Counted from the first letter of the stretch, positions 14,583 through 23,349 are shown. The stretch: DNA of 24,839 bases from DATKKK01 sp964354625 (GCA_964354625.1 CAYHAK010000021.1:1-24839); one strand, 5' to 3'. The notes: generated by a model not told the origin, from the sequence alone. Program-made: numbers and translations.

Positions 14583-15773
14583 CTACCCTTCGACGAATTC
14601 TTTGACTCTTCTCATTCCTTCTATGATTGCGTCTTTTGCCGTAGCATAACTGAACCGCACATATTCGTCCGTTTGACCCGGATTCTTTCCTCCGAAATGG
14701 GTGTCTGCCAGGCACGCAACTCCCTTGTCTAACAGCATTTTTCTGAATTCCTCAGCTGATTTCGCTCCGACTTTTCTGCACGCTTTTGTTACATTCGGCC
14801 AGACATAGAATGCCCCACCAGGAGTCAGACATCTAATTCCTTCAACATCATTCAGTAACCCGACGATCAGATCCCTTCTTTCTTTGAAGCTCTTTGCCAT
14901 TTTTTCTGTTTCATCCTGCGGACCGTTTAGCGCTGCTACGACAGCCCACTGAGTCGGCTGGTTAGCACAGCTATCCGTATTCGTCATCCATCTCGCGAAA
15001 TGCGGAGCCAACGTCTTGTTTGCAGCATAGCCCAGACGCCAACCAGTCATCGCATACGCTTTCGAAGCGCAGTCTACCATAATCGTTCTGTCAAGCAATC
15101 CATCTATGGAAGCTATTGACTGGAAAGGCGCATCATAAGCCAGTGTCGAGTATACTTCATCAGAGTACACCCAGAAATCATGGTCAACTGCAAGATCTGC
15201 TATTGCCCTCAACTCCTCAGATTTAAGAACACCGCCAGTCGGGTTCTGCGGGGAGTTGATAATGAGCATTTTTGTCTTGTTGGTTATTCTCTTCTTAAGA
15301 TCTTCTATGTCAAATGCGAATTCTTTCTCTTCAACTAGTGGAAGCGGGACTGGCTTGGCTCCTTGAGCAGTAATCTGGCTTTGATAGATTGGGAAGCCAG
15401 GGTTCGGGTAAATGATCTCATCCCCTGCGCCATAGTCGGTTGTGCACAGGATGCTCCAGTATATGAAAGGTTTTCCACCGCAGGCAACTGCGACGTGTTC
15501 GGGTTTGACTTCAACTCTTCTCGTTCTGCTGAACCTAGCTGCGACGGCCTCCTGCAATTCAAAAATGCCTGCAGAAGGGGTATACCCAGTCTTGCCATCC
15601 TTTATTGCCTTGATTGCTGCTTGCTTTATATTTTCTGGAGTGTCAAAATCTGGTTGGCCTATACAGAAATTCTTTATGTCCGCCCCTTCTCTCAGTCTTT
15701 TGTTGACTTCGGCCAGAACTGTAAATGCGTTTTCAGTGCCTAACTCGCGCGTTCTTCTGGAAATGCCCACCAT
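14583..15773 (-). CDS. Class I/II PLP aminotransferase, aspartate aminotransferase-like
   Basis: A 396-residue fold-type I aminotransferase. SPQNPTGG includes the conserved Asn 177. Asp 205 and Tyr 208 in YSDEVYS bind the PLP ring, Lys 238 in SKAYAMTGWRLGY is the Schiff-base lysine, and Arg 246 follows. FSYAT near the end contains the second conserved Arg just before it (VRFSYAT). It should transfer an amino group between an amino acid and a 2-oxo acid. Aspartate or aromatic substrates are both possible. The start is well set: AAGGTGG (15781-15787) seven bases before the ATG, and a TATA-like CTTATTAGT farther up. No neighbour suggests the pathway. Confidence 0.92.
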   Translation of the reverse strand: MVGISRRTRELGTENAFTVLAEVNKRLREGADIKNFCIGQPDFDTPENIKQAAIKAIKDGKTGYTPSAGIFELQEAVAARFSRTRRVEVKPEHVAVACGGKPFIYWSILCTTDYGAGDEIIYPNPGFPIYQSQITAQGAKPVPLPLVEEKEFAFDIEDLKKRITNKTKMLIINSPQNPTGGVLKSEELRAIADLAVDHDFWVYSDEVYSTLAYDAPFQSIASIDGLLDRTIMVDCASKAYAMTGWRLGYAANKTLAPHFARWMTNTDSCANQPTQWAVVAALNGPQDETEKMAKSFKERRDLIVGLLNDVEGIRCLTPGGAFYVWPNVTKACRKVGAKSAEEFRKMLLDKGVACLADTHFGGKNPGQTDEYVRFSYATAKDAIIEGMRRVKEFVEG

Positions 15774-15811
15774 CTCAGTGCCACCTTACGATTTCTGTGT
15801 AAGAGAGATTG

Positions 15812-15820
15812 ACTAATAAG
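15812..15820 (-). promoter_or_regulatory. TATA-like box of the aminotransferase gene
   Basis: CTTATTAGT on the minus strand would start transcription near 15789, just before the AAGGTGG ribosome binding site. Confidence 0.45.
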
Positions 15821-15966
15821 CGTTCTTTTCTCGAAAAGCAATATTCTTCATACTCTACTCAGTATGCGCTAGCGAGAGTCTTTGCGCACACGTTGGACCT
15901 CAAACGTTCTTTTAACATCAAGTTGTGGAATAGCCCACGTCTTCCTCGTGCGCGGTTCTTTGCGCT

Positions 15967-18897
15967 TTACACACTGGCTTCATTATACCTTGATAAGGTA
16001 AGAAGGACTAAAACTACGCCGGACGCAAGAAGCATCAAGATAATTCCAATTATCGTTGCCATCGGAAACCCGGCTGTCTGGTTCGGGTACTCGTAGATCG
16101 TGTGAGCGGACGTTATTCTATTACCTACGTTGTCCTCTGCAACGATCAAGTACTCTACCCTTGCACTGGATCCGAAGGCAGGAATACTGGCTCTCCACAC
16201 ATTGTCTTGTAGCGGTGTCATGTTGATCGTGGCCCACTTTCCGTTTCCAGCAGTGTAGTTCAGAGTGACTCTTCTCACTCCGCTCACGGCGTCGGTAGCT
16301 GTGACACTTACCGACACTCCGATTTCGGGCTCGATCTCTCGGATGCCCGGATATTGTGACATGTCTGTCAGATTGGGTGGGCGGGTGTCTACGGTGAATC
16401 TGGTGTTATCGGACGATGCAGTGTTGCCTGCGGTATCGGTGGCGTAGAATACTATGTTGTGGTGTTCGTCAGCAAGATCGTGCAAGGTGCAATTCTGAGA
16501 TATTGTCACGTTGAGGCCGCCATCCAGACTGTATGCAATCCAAGAGGCTTGTCTGCTGGTGGCCAATTCCAATTCCACGGAATTGTGTGGGTATGTACTG
16601 TTCTCGGGTGACAGGACCTCGATGGAGAAATGGTCAATGCTGATCGAGAAGCTCATGATTTCAGATTCACCGGTGTTTCCTGAAGTGTCTGTAGCGTAGA
16701 CTACAACTCCGTGAGATCCTTCTTTCAATACGTTAATGGTCGCGTTCGTGGCTATCGTTACGTTCGCGGTGTCATCCAAACTATAGCCAATCCAAGGACA
16801 GGGTTCGCTAACCAAAAAAGTCAGTGGAACTGTGTCCGTGTCATAGCTTCTCGGCTGGGGCGAAATGATGAGGACGGTTGGCGGTGTCGTGTCCAGAAAA
16901 GGAGGTATTATCACTGATCCCTCTTTGACGCGGTGTAGAAGCGACAGACCGTACTCATCACAGAGAATTGAGCTCGTGACGATGAGAGGCACTTGGACGG
17001 TAGAGTTTAATTGATGCTTGATACCTAGAGTGATTACGAACATGGTACCGTTGCCTGTAAACTCTTCGGCAGACTCCCCTGACTCACATGTGATTTTCAG
17101 CGAGCCAGCGGTCTGGTTGATTTCGTTCAGGCTGATGGCAGATCCTTGATTCATTGTTCCTCCATACGGCGAAGGAGCAATGGGATCAACGTAGTCTTGA
17201 AATGGAACTGTCACCGTATGATTCTCATATTGCAGATAGTTTTGGTCCCAGCTGAACCCTAAGTCGAATGAGAAAAGACTTGAAACATCTTCGACAACAA
17301 CCGCAACAGTCAATTTCTGCCCAGTCACTTGCCCATCAGGCAAAAGGAGAGACTGTGGGATAACTCTCACGACGCTTGTCGGTGAGAATAGGAGCTTCAC
17401 GTAGACAGCGTTGTGGTTGACAGTTGAAACGGGCACATCCTGAGAATGCAGGTAGTTGGTTGAAAAATCTGTTATTGTTCCGTTAGTCGAGCTGCCGCCG
17501 TCATAGACTCTGAGGAAGAATTGTTCGTCCCATAGGGTCTGGAGTTGGTTCTTGAACTCTGTGATATCTATGACTATGTTGCCTAAGGGAAACGGCAGGT
17601 CGCCTCCGTCTATGTAGCCGTTGAAGTGCTTTGTCTGAATGGGCGAGGCTTCGTCTCCGACGCCAATTGTGATGTCGCATTCTGCTCTCTTCGGGTGCTC
17701 AATTCTGAAAGAGGCGAGTATTTCAGGTTGGTAACCTACCTTGTCTTCATAGAACATGCAGAACCCGACTCTTTGTTTCATTGCCTCATACGAAATCCAG
17801 TAGAAGCCGTCAACGGCTTTTTCCCATCCGCCGACACCCCAGGAATTCGCGATCTTGAACGCTCCATTCCGAGGCATTCCTTCTTCTGTGTACGCAAAGC
17901 TATCGTCATACCCCACTATTGTGTTCGCATGATTCTCTGATGGAGTCACATAGTTGTCTAGCGTCCAGACGTCGTCGCTTGTGAGTTTCGAATATTGGTT
18001 AGCGTCGACGGATACGATGGCAAGGTTGCCTAGTGCAATCCAGTTCTTGAGGTTTGTTATGTCTGAATCTGTGGACAGTATCATCGCTTCATATCCACTG
18101 CTGTTGCCTCTGTAGAGAGAAGCTTCGTGCCAAGCGTCTTCTGAAGGCCAGCTTGTGTACTCACTTGGTGTGTAAGGCATTCTGCCCCATGTGGCGGCGC
18201 CAATAGCGCAGACCAGGTTGATTGCGTCAAAGTAGCTAGAGCCTTGATCTTGCCCAGAGTTGATTAGATGGTAGATGAAATCCGGGCTGAAGATCCTGTC
18301 TTGATAAGAAACGCTGGGATATCCATGGTATCCTCCTTCCCATGTTGCTGAGGACACGTTCCAGCCATGTTCTCGTGCCTCTTGAAAGGTTTTGACGTAG
18401 TATCCGACAGCCCAAGCGACGCACGACCCCTCTCCGTCTTGGTTTCCAATCGGCGGGAACCAAGGATCTTTCGAGTGATCCACAGTAGCTGGAGGGCTGC
18501 CTGCCAACGCAACGTTTTCAACCAACAGCAGCTTGCTTGATATCTCTGTCCATTCCGATATCGTCGGCGAGCGCAGGCCGGTTCCGTGCGCGCCAATTCT
18601 CACGTTAGGGCATTTCTGCTCTTCAGCCACACCAGTTTTCTGTTTCAAGCGTTCAATTTCCAGTTCGTTGGGCTGGCGTTTCGTAACAAGTAGACCCGTC
18701 TTGCCCAGGCCACGTTGACTTCCACGACTTGTCGCGATTCGTTGAGAACTGGCTGTTCGGCTGTTCTCGGCAACCGCCTGGGTGGATGCTCCAGCTATCA
18801 AGATCAGTGTAAAGGGACCTACAATGACTGTTCCTAACAAAAGAAGGACCCTCAGAGTGCGTATATAGTCTGCTGGAAGCGGATTCCGCAATTTCAT
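15967..18897 (-). CDS. Secreted papain-like (C1A) protease with cohesin-like and Ig-like domains
   Basis: A 976-residue surface protein. An N-terminal hydrophobic segment (about 17-37) is a signal or anchor. The papain-like domain has Cys 159 in NQDGEGSCVAWAVGY, His 323 in ENHANTIVGYDD and Asn 351 in IANSWGVGG, the full triad. A cohesin-like beta domain follows (VRVIPQSLLLPDGQ onward). Two related Ig-like repeats come next, each with WI(G/A)YSLD and YATDT(S/A)GNT, and a further beta domain. One membrane helix near 941-963 precedes a short basic tail. Many Asn-X-Ser/Thr sites suggest glycosylation. It probably digests protein outside the cell while anchored. I chose ATG 18897 because a TATA box ends about 25 bases before it; ATG 18924 falls inside that box. 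Confidence 0.88.
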   Translation of the reverse strand: MKLRNPLPADYIRTLRVLLLLGTVIVGPFTLILIAGASTQAVAENSRTASSQRIATSRGSQRGLGKTGLLVTKRQPNELEIERLKQKTGVAEEQKCPNVRIGAHGTGLRSPTISEWTEISSKLLLVENVALAGSPPATVDHSKDPWFPPIGNQDGEGSCVAWAVGYYVKTFQEAREHGWNVSSATWEGGYHGYPSVSYQDRIFSPDFIYHLINSGQDQGSSYFDAINLVCAIGAATWGRMPYTPSEYTSWPSEDAWHEASLYRGNSSGYEAMILSTDSDITNLKNWIALGNLAIVSVDANQYSKLTSDDVWTLDNYVTPSENHANTIVGYDDSFAYTEEGMPRNGAFKIANSWGVGGWEKAVDGFYWISYEAMKQRVGFCMFYEDKVGYQPEILASFRIEHPKRAECDITIGVGDEASPIQTKHFNGYIDGGDLPFPLGNIVIDITEFKNQLQTLWDEQFFLRVYDGGSSTNGTITDFSTNYLHSQDVPVSTVNHNAVYVKLLFSPTSVVRVIPQSLLLPDGQVTGQKLTVAVVVEDVSSLFSFDLGFSWDQNYLQYENHTVTVPFQDYVDPIAPSPYGGTMNQGSAISLNEINQTAGSLKITCESGESAEEFTGNGTMFVITLGIKHQLNSTVQVPLIVTSSILCDEYGLSLLHRVKEGSVIIPPFLDTTPPTVLIISPQPRSYDTDTVPLTFLVSEPCPWIGYSLDDTANVTIATNATINVLKEGSHGVVVYATDTSGNTGESEIMSFSISIDHFSIEVLSPENSTYPHNSVELELATSRQASWIAYSLDGGLNVTISQNCTLHDLADEHHNIVFYATDTAGNTASSDNTRFTVDTRPPNLTDMSQYPGIREIEPEIGVSVSVTATDAVSGVRRVTLNYTAGNGKWATINMTPLQDNVWRASIPAFGSSARVEYLIVAEDNVGNRITSAHTIYEYPNQTAGFPMATIIGIILMLLASGVVLVLLTLSRYNEASV

Positions 18898-18922
18898 CCC
18901 GGGAAGCTTTGAGACACGATGC

Positions 18923-18930
18923 ATTAAATC
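18923..18930 (-). promoter_or_regulatory. TATA box of the papain-like protease gene
   Basis: GATTTAAT on the minus strand, at the same spacing to the ATG at 18897 as in the Cys-tail operon, which fits a leaderless mRNA. Confidence 0.5.
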
Positions 18931-18979
18931 TTACGATTTACTAGAACAACACATATACACTTGCACACACACCAGAACA

Positions 18980-18989
18980 TAGCGCGCGG
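18980..18989. repeat. CG tract TAGCGCGCGG
   Basis: An intergenic copy of the motif between the protease gene start and the end of the next gene upstream on the same strand. Confidence 0.7.
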
Positions 18990-19013
18990 ATGCGGACGCA
19001 CGGAACCCACGAA

Positions 19014-19571
19014 TTAGGTCTTTCCTGCAGAAGGAGGACGATCCCAATCCTCATCAACCAATGTCGCCCTCTCTACTGCTTTCAGCTTGGTTTCCTCTGA
19101 TAACTCTATGCCAAGAAAACCTTCAACTGCGCAAAAGACAAGCTCGACGATTTTCGTCTCTGGCTTAGAAGGGTCGCTCGAATGAATGAGTTCCTCGAAG
19201 TAGCTGACGCAGAGATCAACTATTGACGAAACCTCAGGCTTGTTTCCGAAATGGGACTGAACGTTTATGTAGATAATGTCGTGGCCTAGGACGGATCTGT
19301 TGAGGCAGTCGATAAAAGCCATGTCGGACGGTTTCTCTCCATATCTTTCTTCATAATCCTTCTGCAGTTGAGAGAATTCCTTCTCACTGTATATGAGATC
19401 CAGAATGACTCTCGAAAACGGAACGATGTTAGTCCTCTTTTTTAGGTAGTCTCGACAGTGCTTGAAGATTTCAAGCAAGAAGGCTTCGAAGTCGTCAGGT
19501 TCAGAGATGCCCTCGAATTCCTTAAGATATGCCTCAAGCCGGGTTTTTCCCCGAAATCCACCCTTGAGCAT
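19014..19571 (-). CDS. Hypothetical helical protein with HExxH-like remnant
   Basis: A 185-residue, mostly helical cytoplasmic protein without signal or membrane segments. I do not recognise the family. The part GHDIIYINVQSHFG, then VDLCVSYFEELIHSS and VELVFCAVEGFLG, lines up by eye with GTNNIVLNRLLVQ, NLLVHEYLHALG and VVVEVAEKCFG of the HEYLH protein at 24 kb. In this copy the first zinc His is Glu, giving EELIH at about 126-130. It may be a zincin relative that lost activity. A TATA-like GCTATAGG at 19595-19602 predicts a leaderless start at ATG 19571; ATG 19589 is the alternative. Confidence 0.68.
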   Translation of the reverse strand: MLKGGFRGKTRLEAYLKEFEGISEPDDFEAFLLEIFKHCRDYLKKRTNIVPFSRVILDLIYSEKEFSQLQKDYEERYGEKPSDMAFIDCLNRSVLGHDIIYINVQSHFGNKPEVSSIVDLCVSYFEELIHSSDPSKPETKIVELVFCAVEGFLGIELSEETKLKAVERATLVDEDWDRPPSAGKT

Positions 19572-19640
19572 ACTGCTACTCACGCCCATCTGATCCTATA
19601 GCTTTTCTGCAATTCACGTACATTCTAGGGGGAACGCACC

Positions 19641-19748
19641 TTAGCGCGCGCAGGTAAGCAATGGCAATCGCTCGCTCTGAAGGTGACGAGTTTCCTTGTC
19701 TTTCGTATTCGTTTAACACAAAAAAACCTTTTATGCTCAGTGCGCGCG
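19641..19748. repeat. Two CG tracts upstream of the aldolase gene
   Basis: TTAGCGCGCGCAGG at about 19641-19654 and TGCGCGCGT at 19741-19749 lie in the 270-base space between two divergent genes. No gene or RNA is evident in that space. Confidence 0.65.
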
Positions 19749-19798
19749 TCCCGAAGTCAAATGCCCTTTTCGAACAGTCTTTAGTGAAATGCAAATCA

Positions 19799-19805
19799 TT
19801 TATAG
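19799..19805 (+). promoter_or_regulatory. TATA box of the aldolase-phosphofructokinase unit
   Basis: TTTATAG predicts transcription start near 19829, about 13 bases before the aldolase ATG. A GTGAT (19832-19836) could serve as a short ribosome binding site. Confidence 0.5.
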
Positions 19806-19841
19806 TGATTGAAGCTAAATAGCAGTCCTGTGTGATGGTGT

Positions 19842-20759
19842 ATGCTTGTTTCGAATCAGGATTTGCTCGTGCCCGCAACGCGCAGCGTTTATGCTGTGGG
19901 TGCGTTCAATGTGAATGATCTTGAGGCGGTTTTGGCGGTTGCGGAAGCCGCGGCGGATGAGCGTTCGCCTGCAATCGTGGCCGTCACGCCGTCTGCAATC
20001 AAATACGCCGGTTTGCCTTTTCTGTCGAAGATCGTTCGAACCGCCGCCGAAAGCAGCCCAGTGCCGATGAGCCTGCACTTGGATCACGGTGAAGACTTCG
20101 AAACGGCCTCGAAGTGCGTTGGCGCCGGGTTCACCTCGGTCATGATTGACGGTTCGCACTTGAGCTTCGAGGATAATGTTGCCTTGACGAAGAGAGTGGT
20201 GGACTTGGCGCATCCGAAGGGCGTCTCGGTTGAGGCTGAGCTCGGCAGGCTTGCAGGCGTGGAAGAAAAGACGGTTGAAGAGAAGGAAGCCATATTGACA
20301 GACCCCAGCGTGGCTAAGGAGTTCGTGGATCGAACAGGCGTGGACGCTCTTGCGGTTGCGGTGGGCACGTCGCACGGAGCCTACAAGTTCAAGACGGAAG
20401 CCAAGCTTGACTTTGACAGGCTGAAGGATATACGTAGCAAAGTGGATTTGCCTTTGGTGTTGCATGGAGCCTCAAGCGTGCCAGTCTGGATCATAGAGAA
20501 GGCTACCAAGTACGGAGCGAAACTCGAAGGCGCAAAAGGCATCCCCGAGGATCACATCAAGAAAGCCATCTCGTTGGGCATCGCAAAGATAAACATTGAC
20601 ACCGACCTGCGGCTTGCCTTCACGGCCGCGGTGCGCGAGGTTCTGACAGATTCACCGAAGGAGTTTGACCCTAGAAAGATACTGGGGCCAGCAAAAGACG
20701 CCATGAAAGAGGTTGCCAAGGGTAAAATGCGCCTTTTTGGCAGTTCCGGAAAAGCTTAG
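19842..20759 (+). CDS. fba: Class II fructose-bisphosphate aldolase
   Basis: A 305-residue zinc-dependent aldolase of the class II (FbaA/GatY-like) family. Asp 81 and His 82 in LHLDHGED are the catalytic acid and a zinc ligand. His 178 in GTSHGAYKF and His 208 in LVLHGASS are the other zinc ligands, and NIDTD (251-255) binds the phosphate side. It splits fructose 1,6-bisphosphate, or condenses the triose phosphates in reverse. Most archaea use class IA aldolase or the bifunctional FBPA/P, so a class II enzyme points to transfer from bacteria. The phosphofructokinase gene starts at most 16 bases after the stop, so the two form an operon that makes and cleaves fructose bisphosphate. Confidence 0.93.
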   Translation: MLVSNQDLLVPATRSVYAVGAFNVNDLEAVLAVAEAAADERSPAIVAVTPSAIKYAGLPFLSKIVRTAAESSPVPMSLHLDHGEDFETASKCVGAGFTSVMIDGSHLSFEDNVALTKRVVDLAHPKGVSVEAELGRLAGVEEKTVEEKEAILTDPSVAKEFVDRTGVDALAVAVGTSHGAYKFKTEAKLDFDRLKDIRSKVDLPLVLHGASSVPVWIIEKATKYGAKLEGAKGIPEDHIKKAISLGIAKINIDTDLRLAFTAAVREVLTDSPKEFDPRKILGPAKDAMKEVAKGKMRLFGSSGKA

Positions 20760-20775
20760 CGTGAGGCCGGCTTTC

Positions 20776-21804
20776 GTGAAAGTTGGCGTATTAAGCGGAG
20801 GCGGTGATGCGCCTGGAATCAACGCGGTGATCAGGGCCATCGTCCGCAAGGGCATCCAGAATTACCATTACGAGATAGTGGGTATAAAGGACGGGTGGCA
20901 TGGGCTTCTTGACAACGATTTCGTGCCCTTGGACTTAAAGGCCGCGTCAGGCATTCTTCCGCGCGGAGGCTCAATTCTGGGCACTTCAAGAACGAATCCC
21001 TTCAAGCATGAAAAGGAACCTGGAAAAGTGCTGCAGAACGCCAAGAAAGCAGGCATAGGAGCCGTCATCGCCATCGGCGGCGACGACACGTTGAGCGTGG
21101 CCCACCAAATGGGAGAGCTTGGACTCAAGTGCGTGGGCGTGCCGAAGACGATTGACAATGACTTGGTGGGCACTGATTACACGTTTGGCTTCAACACGGC
21201 GGTTGCGATCGCCACTGAGGCGCTGGACAGGCTGCACACTACGGCGGAAACACATCACAGGGTCATGATTCTCGAAGTCATGGGTAGGTACACGGGCTGG
21301 ATTGCGCTGATGGCTGGGCTAGCAGGAGGCGCTGACGCTATACTGATTCCTGAGAAGCCGTTTGACATAAAGGAGATTTGCAAATACATCAAACGCAGGC
21401 AGACAAGGGGCAGGAACTTCAGCATAATCGTCATCGCGGAAGGCGCCAAGCCCAAAGGCGGGAAAGAAGTGGTATACAGCGAAAGCGTAGACGAGTTCGG
21501 CCACATACGCCTAGGCGGCATCGGCTACTATCTTGGAAAAGAGATTGAGAAGTGCCTACATATTGAAACTCGCGTCGTTGTTCTGGGGCATCTTCAGCGA
21601 GGAGGCTCACCGACGGCTTTCGACAGGATACTGGCCACAAGATACGGGATAGCAGCCATCGACCTCGTCCACCAGAAGAAATTCGGATACATGGTCGCCA
21701 TCAGAGGAGACAAACTCGCCCCGGTTCCGCTGAAAGACGTCATAGGCAAGCGCAAGACTGTCGATATGGAGCTGTACAAGATAGCCAGCGTATTCTTCGG
21801 ATAG
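20776..21804 (+). CDS. Phosphofructokinase, PPi-dependent type by signature
   Basis: A 342-residue PfkA-family protein. GVLSGGGDAPGIN opens the nucleotide or PPi site. GGDD (101-104) and PKTIDND (123-129) are the pair of motifs typical of PPi-dependent enzymes; ATP-dependent ones have GGxGS and PGTIDND. MGR (169-171) and HLQRGGSPTAFDR bind fructose 6-phosphate. A PPi enzyme makes fructose 1,6-bisphosphate reversibly and serves both glycolysis and gluconeogenesis. It is cotranscribed with the aldolase. I prefer GTG 20776 because it gives the usual short VKVGVLSGGGD start with GTGAGG before it; GTG 20761 is also possible. Donor specificity is inferred from residues only. Confidence 0.9.
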   Translation: MKVGVLSGGGDAPGINAVIRAIVRKGIQNYHYEIVGIKDGWHGLLDNDFVPLDLKAASGILPRGGSILGTSRTNPFKHEKEPGKVLQNAKKAGIGAVIAIGGDDTLSVAHQMGELGLKCVGVPKTIDNDLVGTDYTFGFNTAVAIATEALDRLHTTAETHHRVMILEVMGRYTGWIALMAGLAGGADAILIPEKPFDIKEICKYIKRRQTRGRNFSIIVIAEGAKPKGGKEVVYSESVDEFGHIRLGGIGYYLGKEIEKCLHIETRVVVLGHLQRGGSPTAFDRILATRYGIAAIDLVHQKKFGYMVAIRGDKLAPVPLKDVIGKRKTVDMELYKIASVFFG

Positions 21805-21858
21805 AAACCGAACATTGATTGCGCACGTGTGATGACGAGTTGAGGCCGGAGCCTAACG

Positions 21859-21866
21859 GCGCGCGC
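21859..21866. repeat. CG tract between the two convergent phosphofructokinase genes
   Basis: GGCGCGCGCGG lies midway in the 183-base gap between the converging gene ends at 21804 and 21988. No other element is evident in that gap. Confidence 0.65.
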
Positions 21867-21987
21867 GGTTGGGGTCGCTGACCTGGCTGCTCTGTGGCCA
21901 TATTATGGCCGGGTGCTGGGGTGGGGGATTTGGCTTTTCCCTTGCGGTCTGGTGATTGTATGGGCCAGTCGAAGCGCACGCGAGTGC

Positions 21988-22950
21988 TTAGGTCGCTAAG
22001 GCTCTTGCCAGTTCGATGAGGCTTAGGTCCAGAGGTTTCTTTGTTCGGCATGACTCTTCGAGGCTCAAGTTTGTGATTTTGCCTTTCTGGAGCCCGACGG
22101 CTCTGTTTCCTTTCTCTCTTGCCAATAGTTCAACGGCTTCGTCTGCAAACAGGTTTGCGAGAAATCTGCTTCTTGCTGTTGGGCTACCGCCTCTTTGCGA
22201 GTAGCCTATTATGCTGAGGCGGACATCTGAGCCTGTGGCTTCTTCAAGTTCTGCCGCAAGCCTGCGCGTGTCGCCGACGCCTTCTGCGGCCACGATTATG
22301 CCTGACCTTTTGCCTTTTGCGCTGTTCTCTCGCAGAATCCTGAGGACGGCTTCTTTGTCGTACCTGACTTCGGGGACGAGGATTACTTCCGCGCCCACGG
22401 TCAAACCTACGGTTGAGGCCAGAAATCCTCTGGTTCGCCCCATTACTTCAACGATGAATATGCGTTCGTGAGAAATGGCCGTGTCCCGTATCTTGTCGAT
22501 TGCGTTGACTGCCGTGTTCGCGGCCGTGTCGAAGCCTATGGTCTCGTCTGTACCATAGACGTCGTTGTCTATGGTTGCGGGTATGCCTACGAGCTGCGTG
22601 TTTGTGTGTTTGCTCAGTTCGTAGGCTCCTTGGAAGGAGCCGTTGCCTCCGATGACCGCGAGGCCGTTAATCTTGTTCTTGCCAAGCGTTTCGGCCGCCT
22701 TCCTTCTTCCCTCCTTCTTCTTGAACTCGTCACAGCGCGAAGTCAGGAGTACCGTGCCGCCCTGCTGGATTATGCCTCCCACCGAACGGGGCGTTAGAGG
22801 CCTTGACGTGCCGGTCAGCAAGCCCTCCCAGCCTCTCTCAAAACCCACAATCTCAAAACCCCTCGAAGAAGCAAGACGCGTGACCGCACGGATAGCGGCG
22901 TTCATGCCCGGCGCGTCTCCACCGCTTGTGACTATGCCTATTCTCTTCAG
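21988..22950 (-). CDS. pfkA: 6-phosphofructokinase, ATP-dependent type, apparent CTG start
   Basis: A 320-residue PfkA-family enzyme. TSGGDAPGMN (8-17), GGNGS (101-105) and PATIDND (124-130) fit ATP-dependent enzymes. VEVMGRTRGF and YSQRGGSPTARSRF line the sugar-phosphate site. The first ATG (22905) lies inside the ATP loop and would remove the first strand and GGDAPG, so the true start is earlier. Between the in-frame TAA before 22977 and that ATG there is no ATG, GTG or TTG. CTG at 22948-22950 follows AGAGGGA by six bases and gives the expected LKRIGIVTSGGD start, so I call CTG. The opposing PPi-type paralogue lies 183 bases away. Confidence 0.88.
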   Translation of the reverse strand: MKRIGIVTSGGDAPGMNAAIRAVTRLASSRGFEIVGFERGWEGLLTGTSRPLTPRSVGGIIQQGGTVLLTSRCDEFKKKEGRRKAAETLGKNKINGLAVIGGNGSFQGAYELSKHTNTQLVGIPATIDNDVYGTDETIGFDTAANTAVNAIDKIRDTAISHERIFIVEVMGRTRGFLASTVGLTVGAEVILVPEVRYDKEAVLRILRENSAKGKRSGIIVAAEGVGDTRRLAAELEEATGSDVRLSIIGYSQRGGSPTARSRFLANLFADEAVELLAREKGNRAVGLQKGKITNLSLEESCRTKKPLDLSLIELARALAT

Positions 22951-22956
22951 CTCAAG

Positions 22957-22963
22957 TCCCTCT
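22957..22963 (-). promoter_or_regulatory. Ribosome binding site that decides the CTG start
   Basis: AGAGGGA on the minus strand, six bases before the CTG at 22950. No other start codon lies within reach of it in the phosphofructokinase frame. Confidence 0.6.
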
Positions 22964-23000
22964 GGCCGCTTTTTTTCTAATTACCCATAGTGCGTTTACT

Positions 23001-23009
23001 CAAATAAGG
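23001..23009 (-). promoter_or_regulatory. TATA-like box of the ATP-type phosphofructokinase gene
   Basis: CCTTATTTG on the minus strand predicts transcription start near 22978 and a leader of about 28 bases carrying the AGAGGGA site. Confidence 0.4.
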
Positions 23010-23340
23010 TTGATCTGCTTTCTTGATGAAAAGGGCTAAGTCGTTTGGTCTTTCAGAGCGCGCGCGAGCAAGGTTTTGATATCGACTGGTGTCTGCCAAG
23101 GCTTGAAGGCCGTCAGTTCTACGAGCTTGAGTTCGTGCTGAGGATGATGCGGCGGCTCTCGAAAGAGTCAAGGGTTGATGGCTTTGGGTTTGTGCTTTTC
23201 CCCAAATTGGGCAGCGCGCGTATCTTTCACGATCAAGCTGTAAGGAGCAATTGTGTACAGAGACATACTGAACTATGTAAGCAGACTGAAGAACCACGTG
23301 TCGTGGAAAGTGTCCTTCTAGGCTCTTGCCATGGGCAAAG

Positions 23341-23349
23341 TTTTATACT
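23341..23349 (+). promoter_or_regulatory. TATA box of the SRP RNA gene
   Basis: TTTTATACT is centred 28 bases before the first paired base of the SRP RNA at 23373, the expected distance for an archaeal promoter. Confidence 0.65.
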
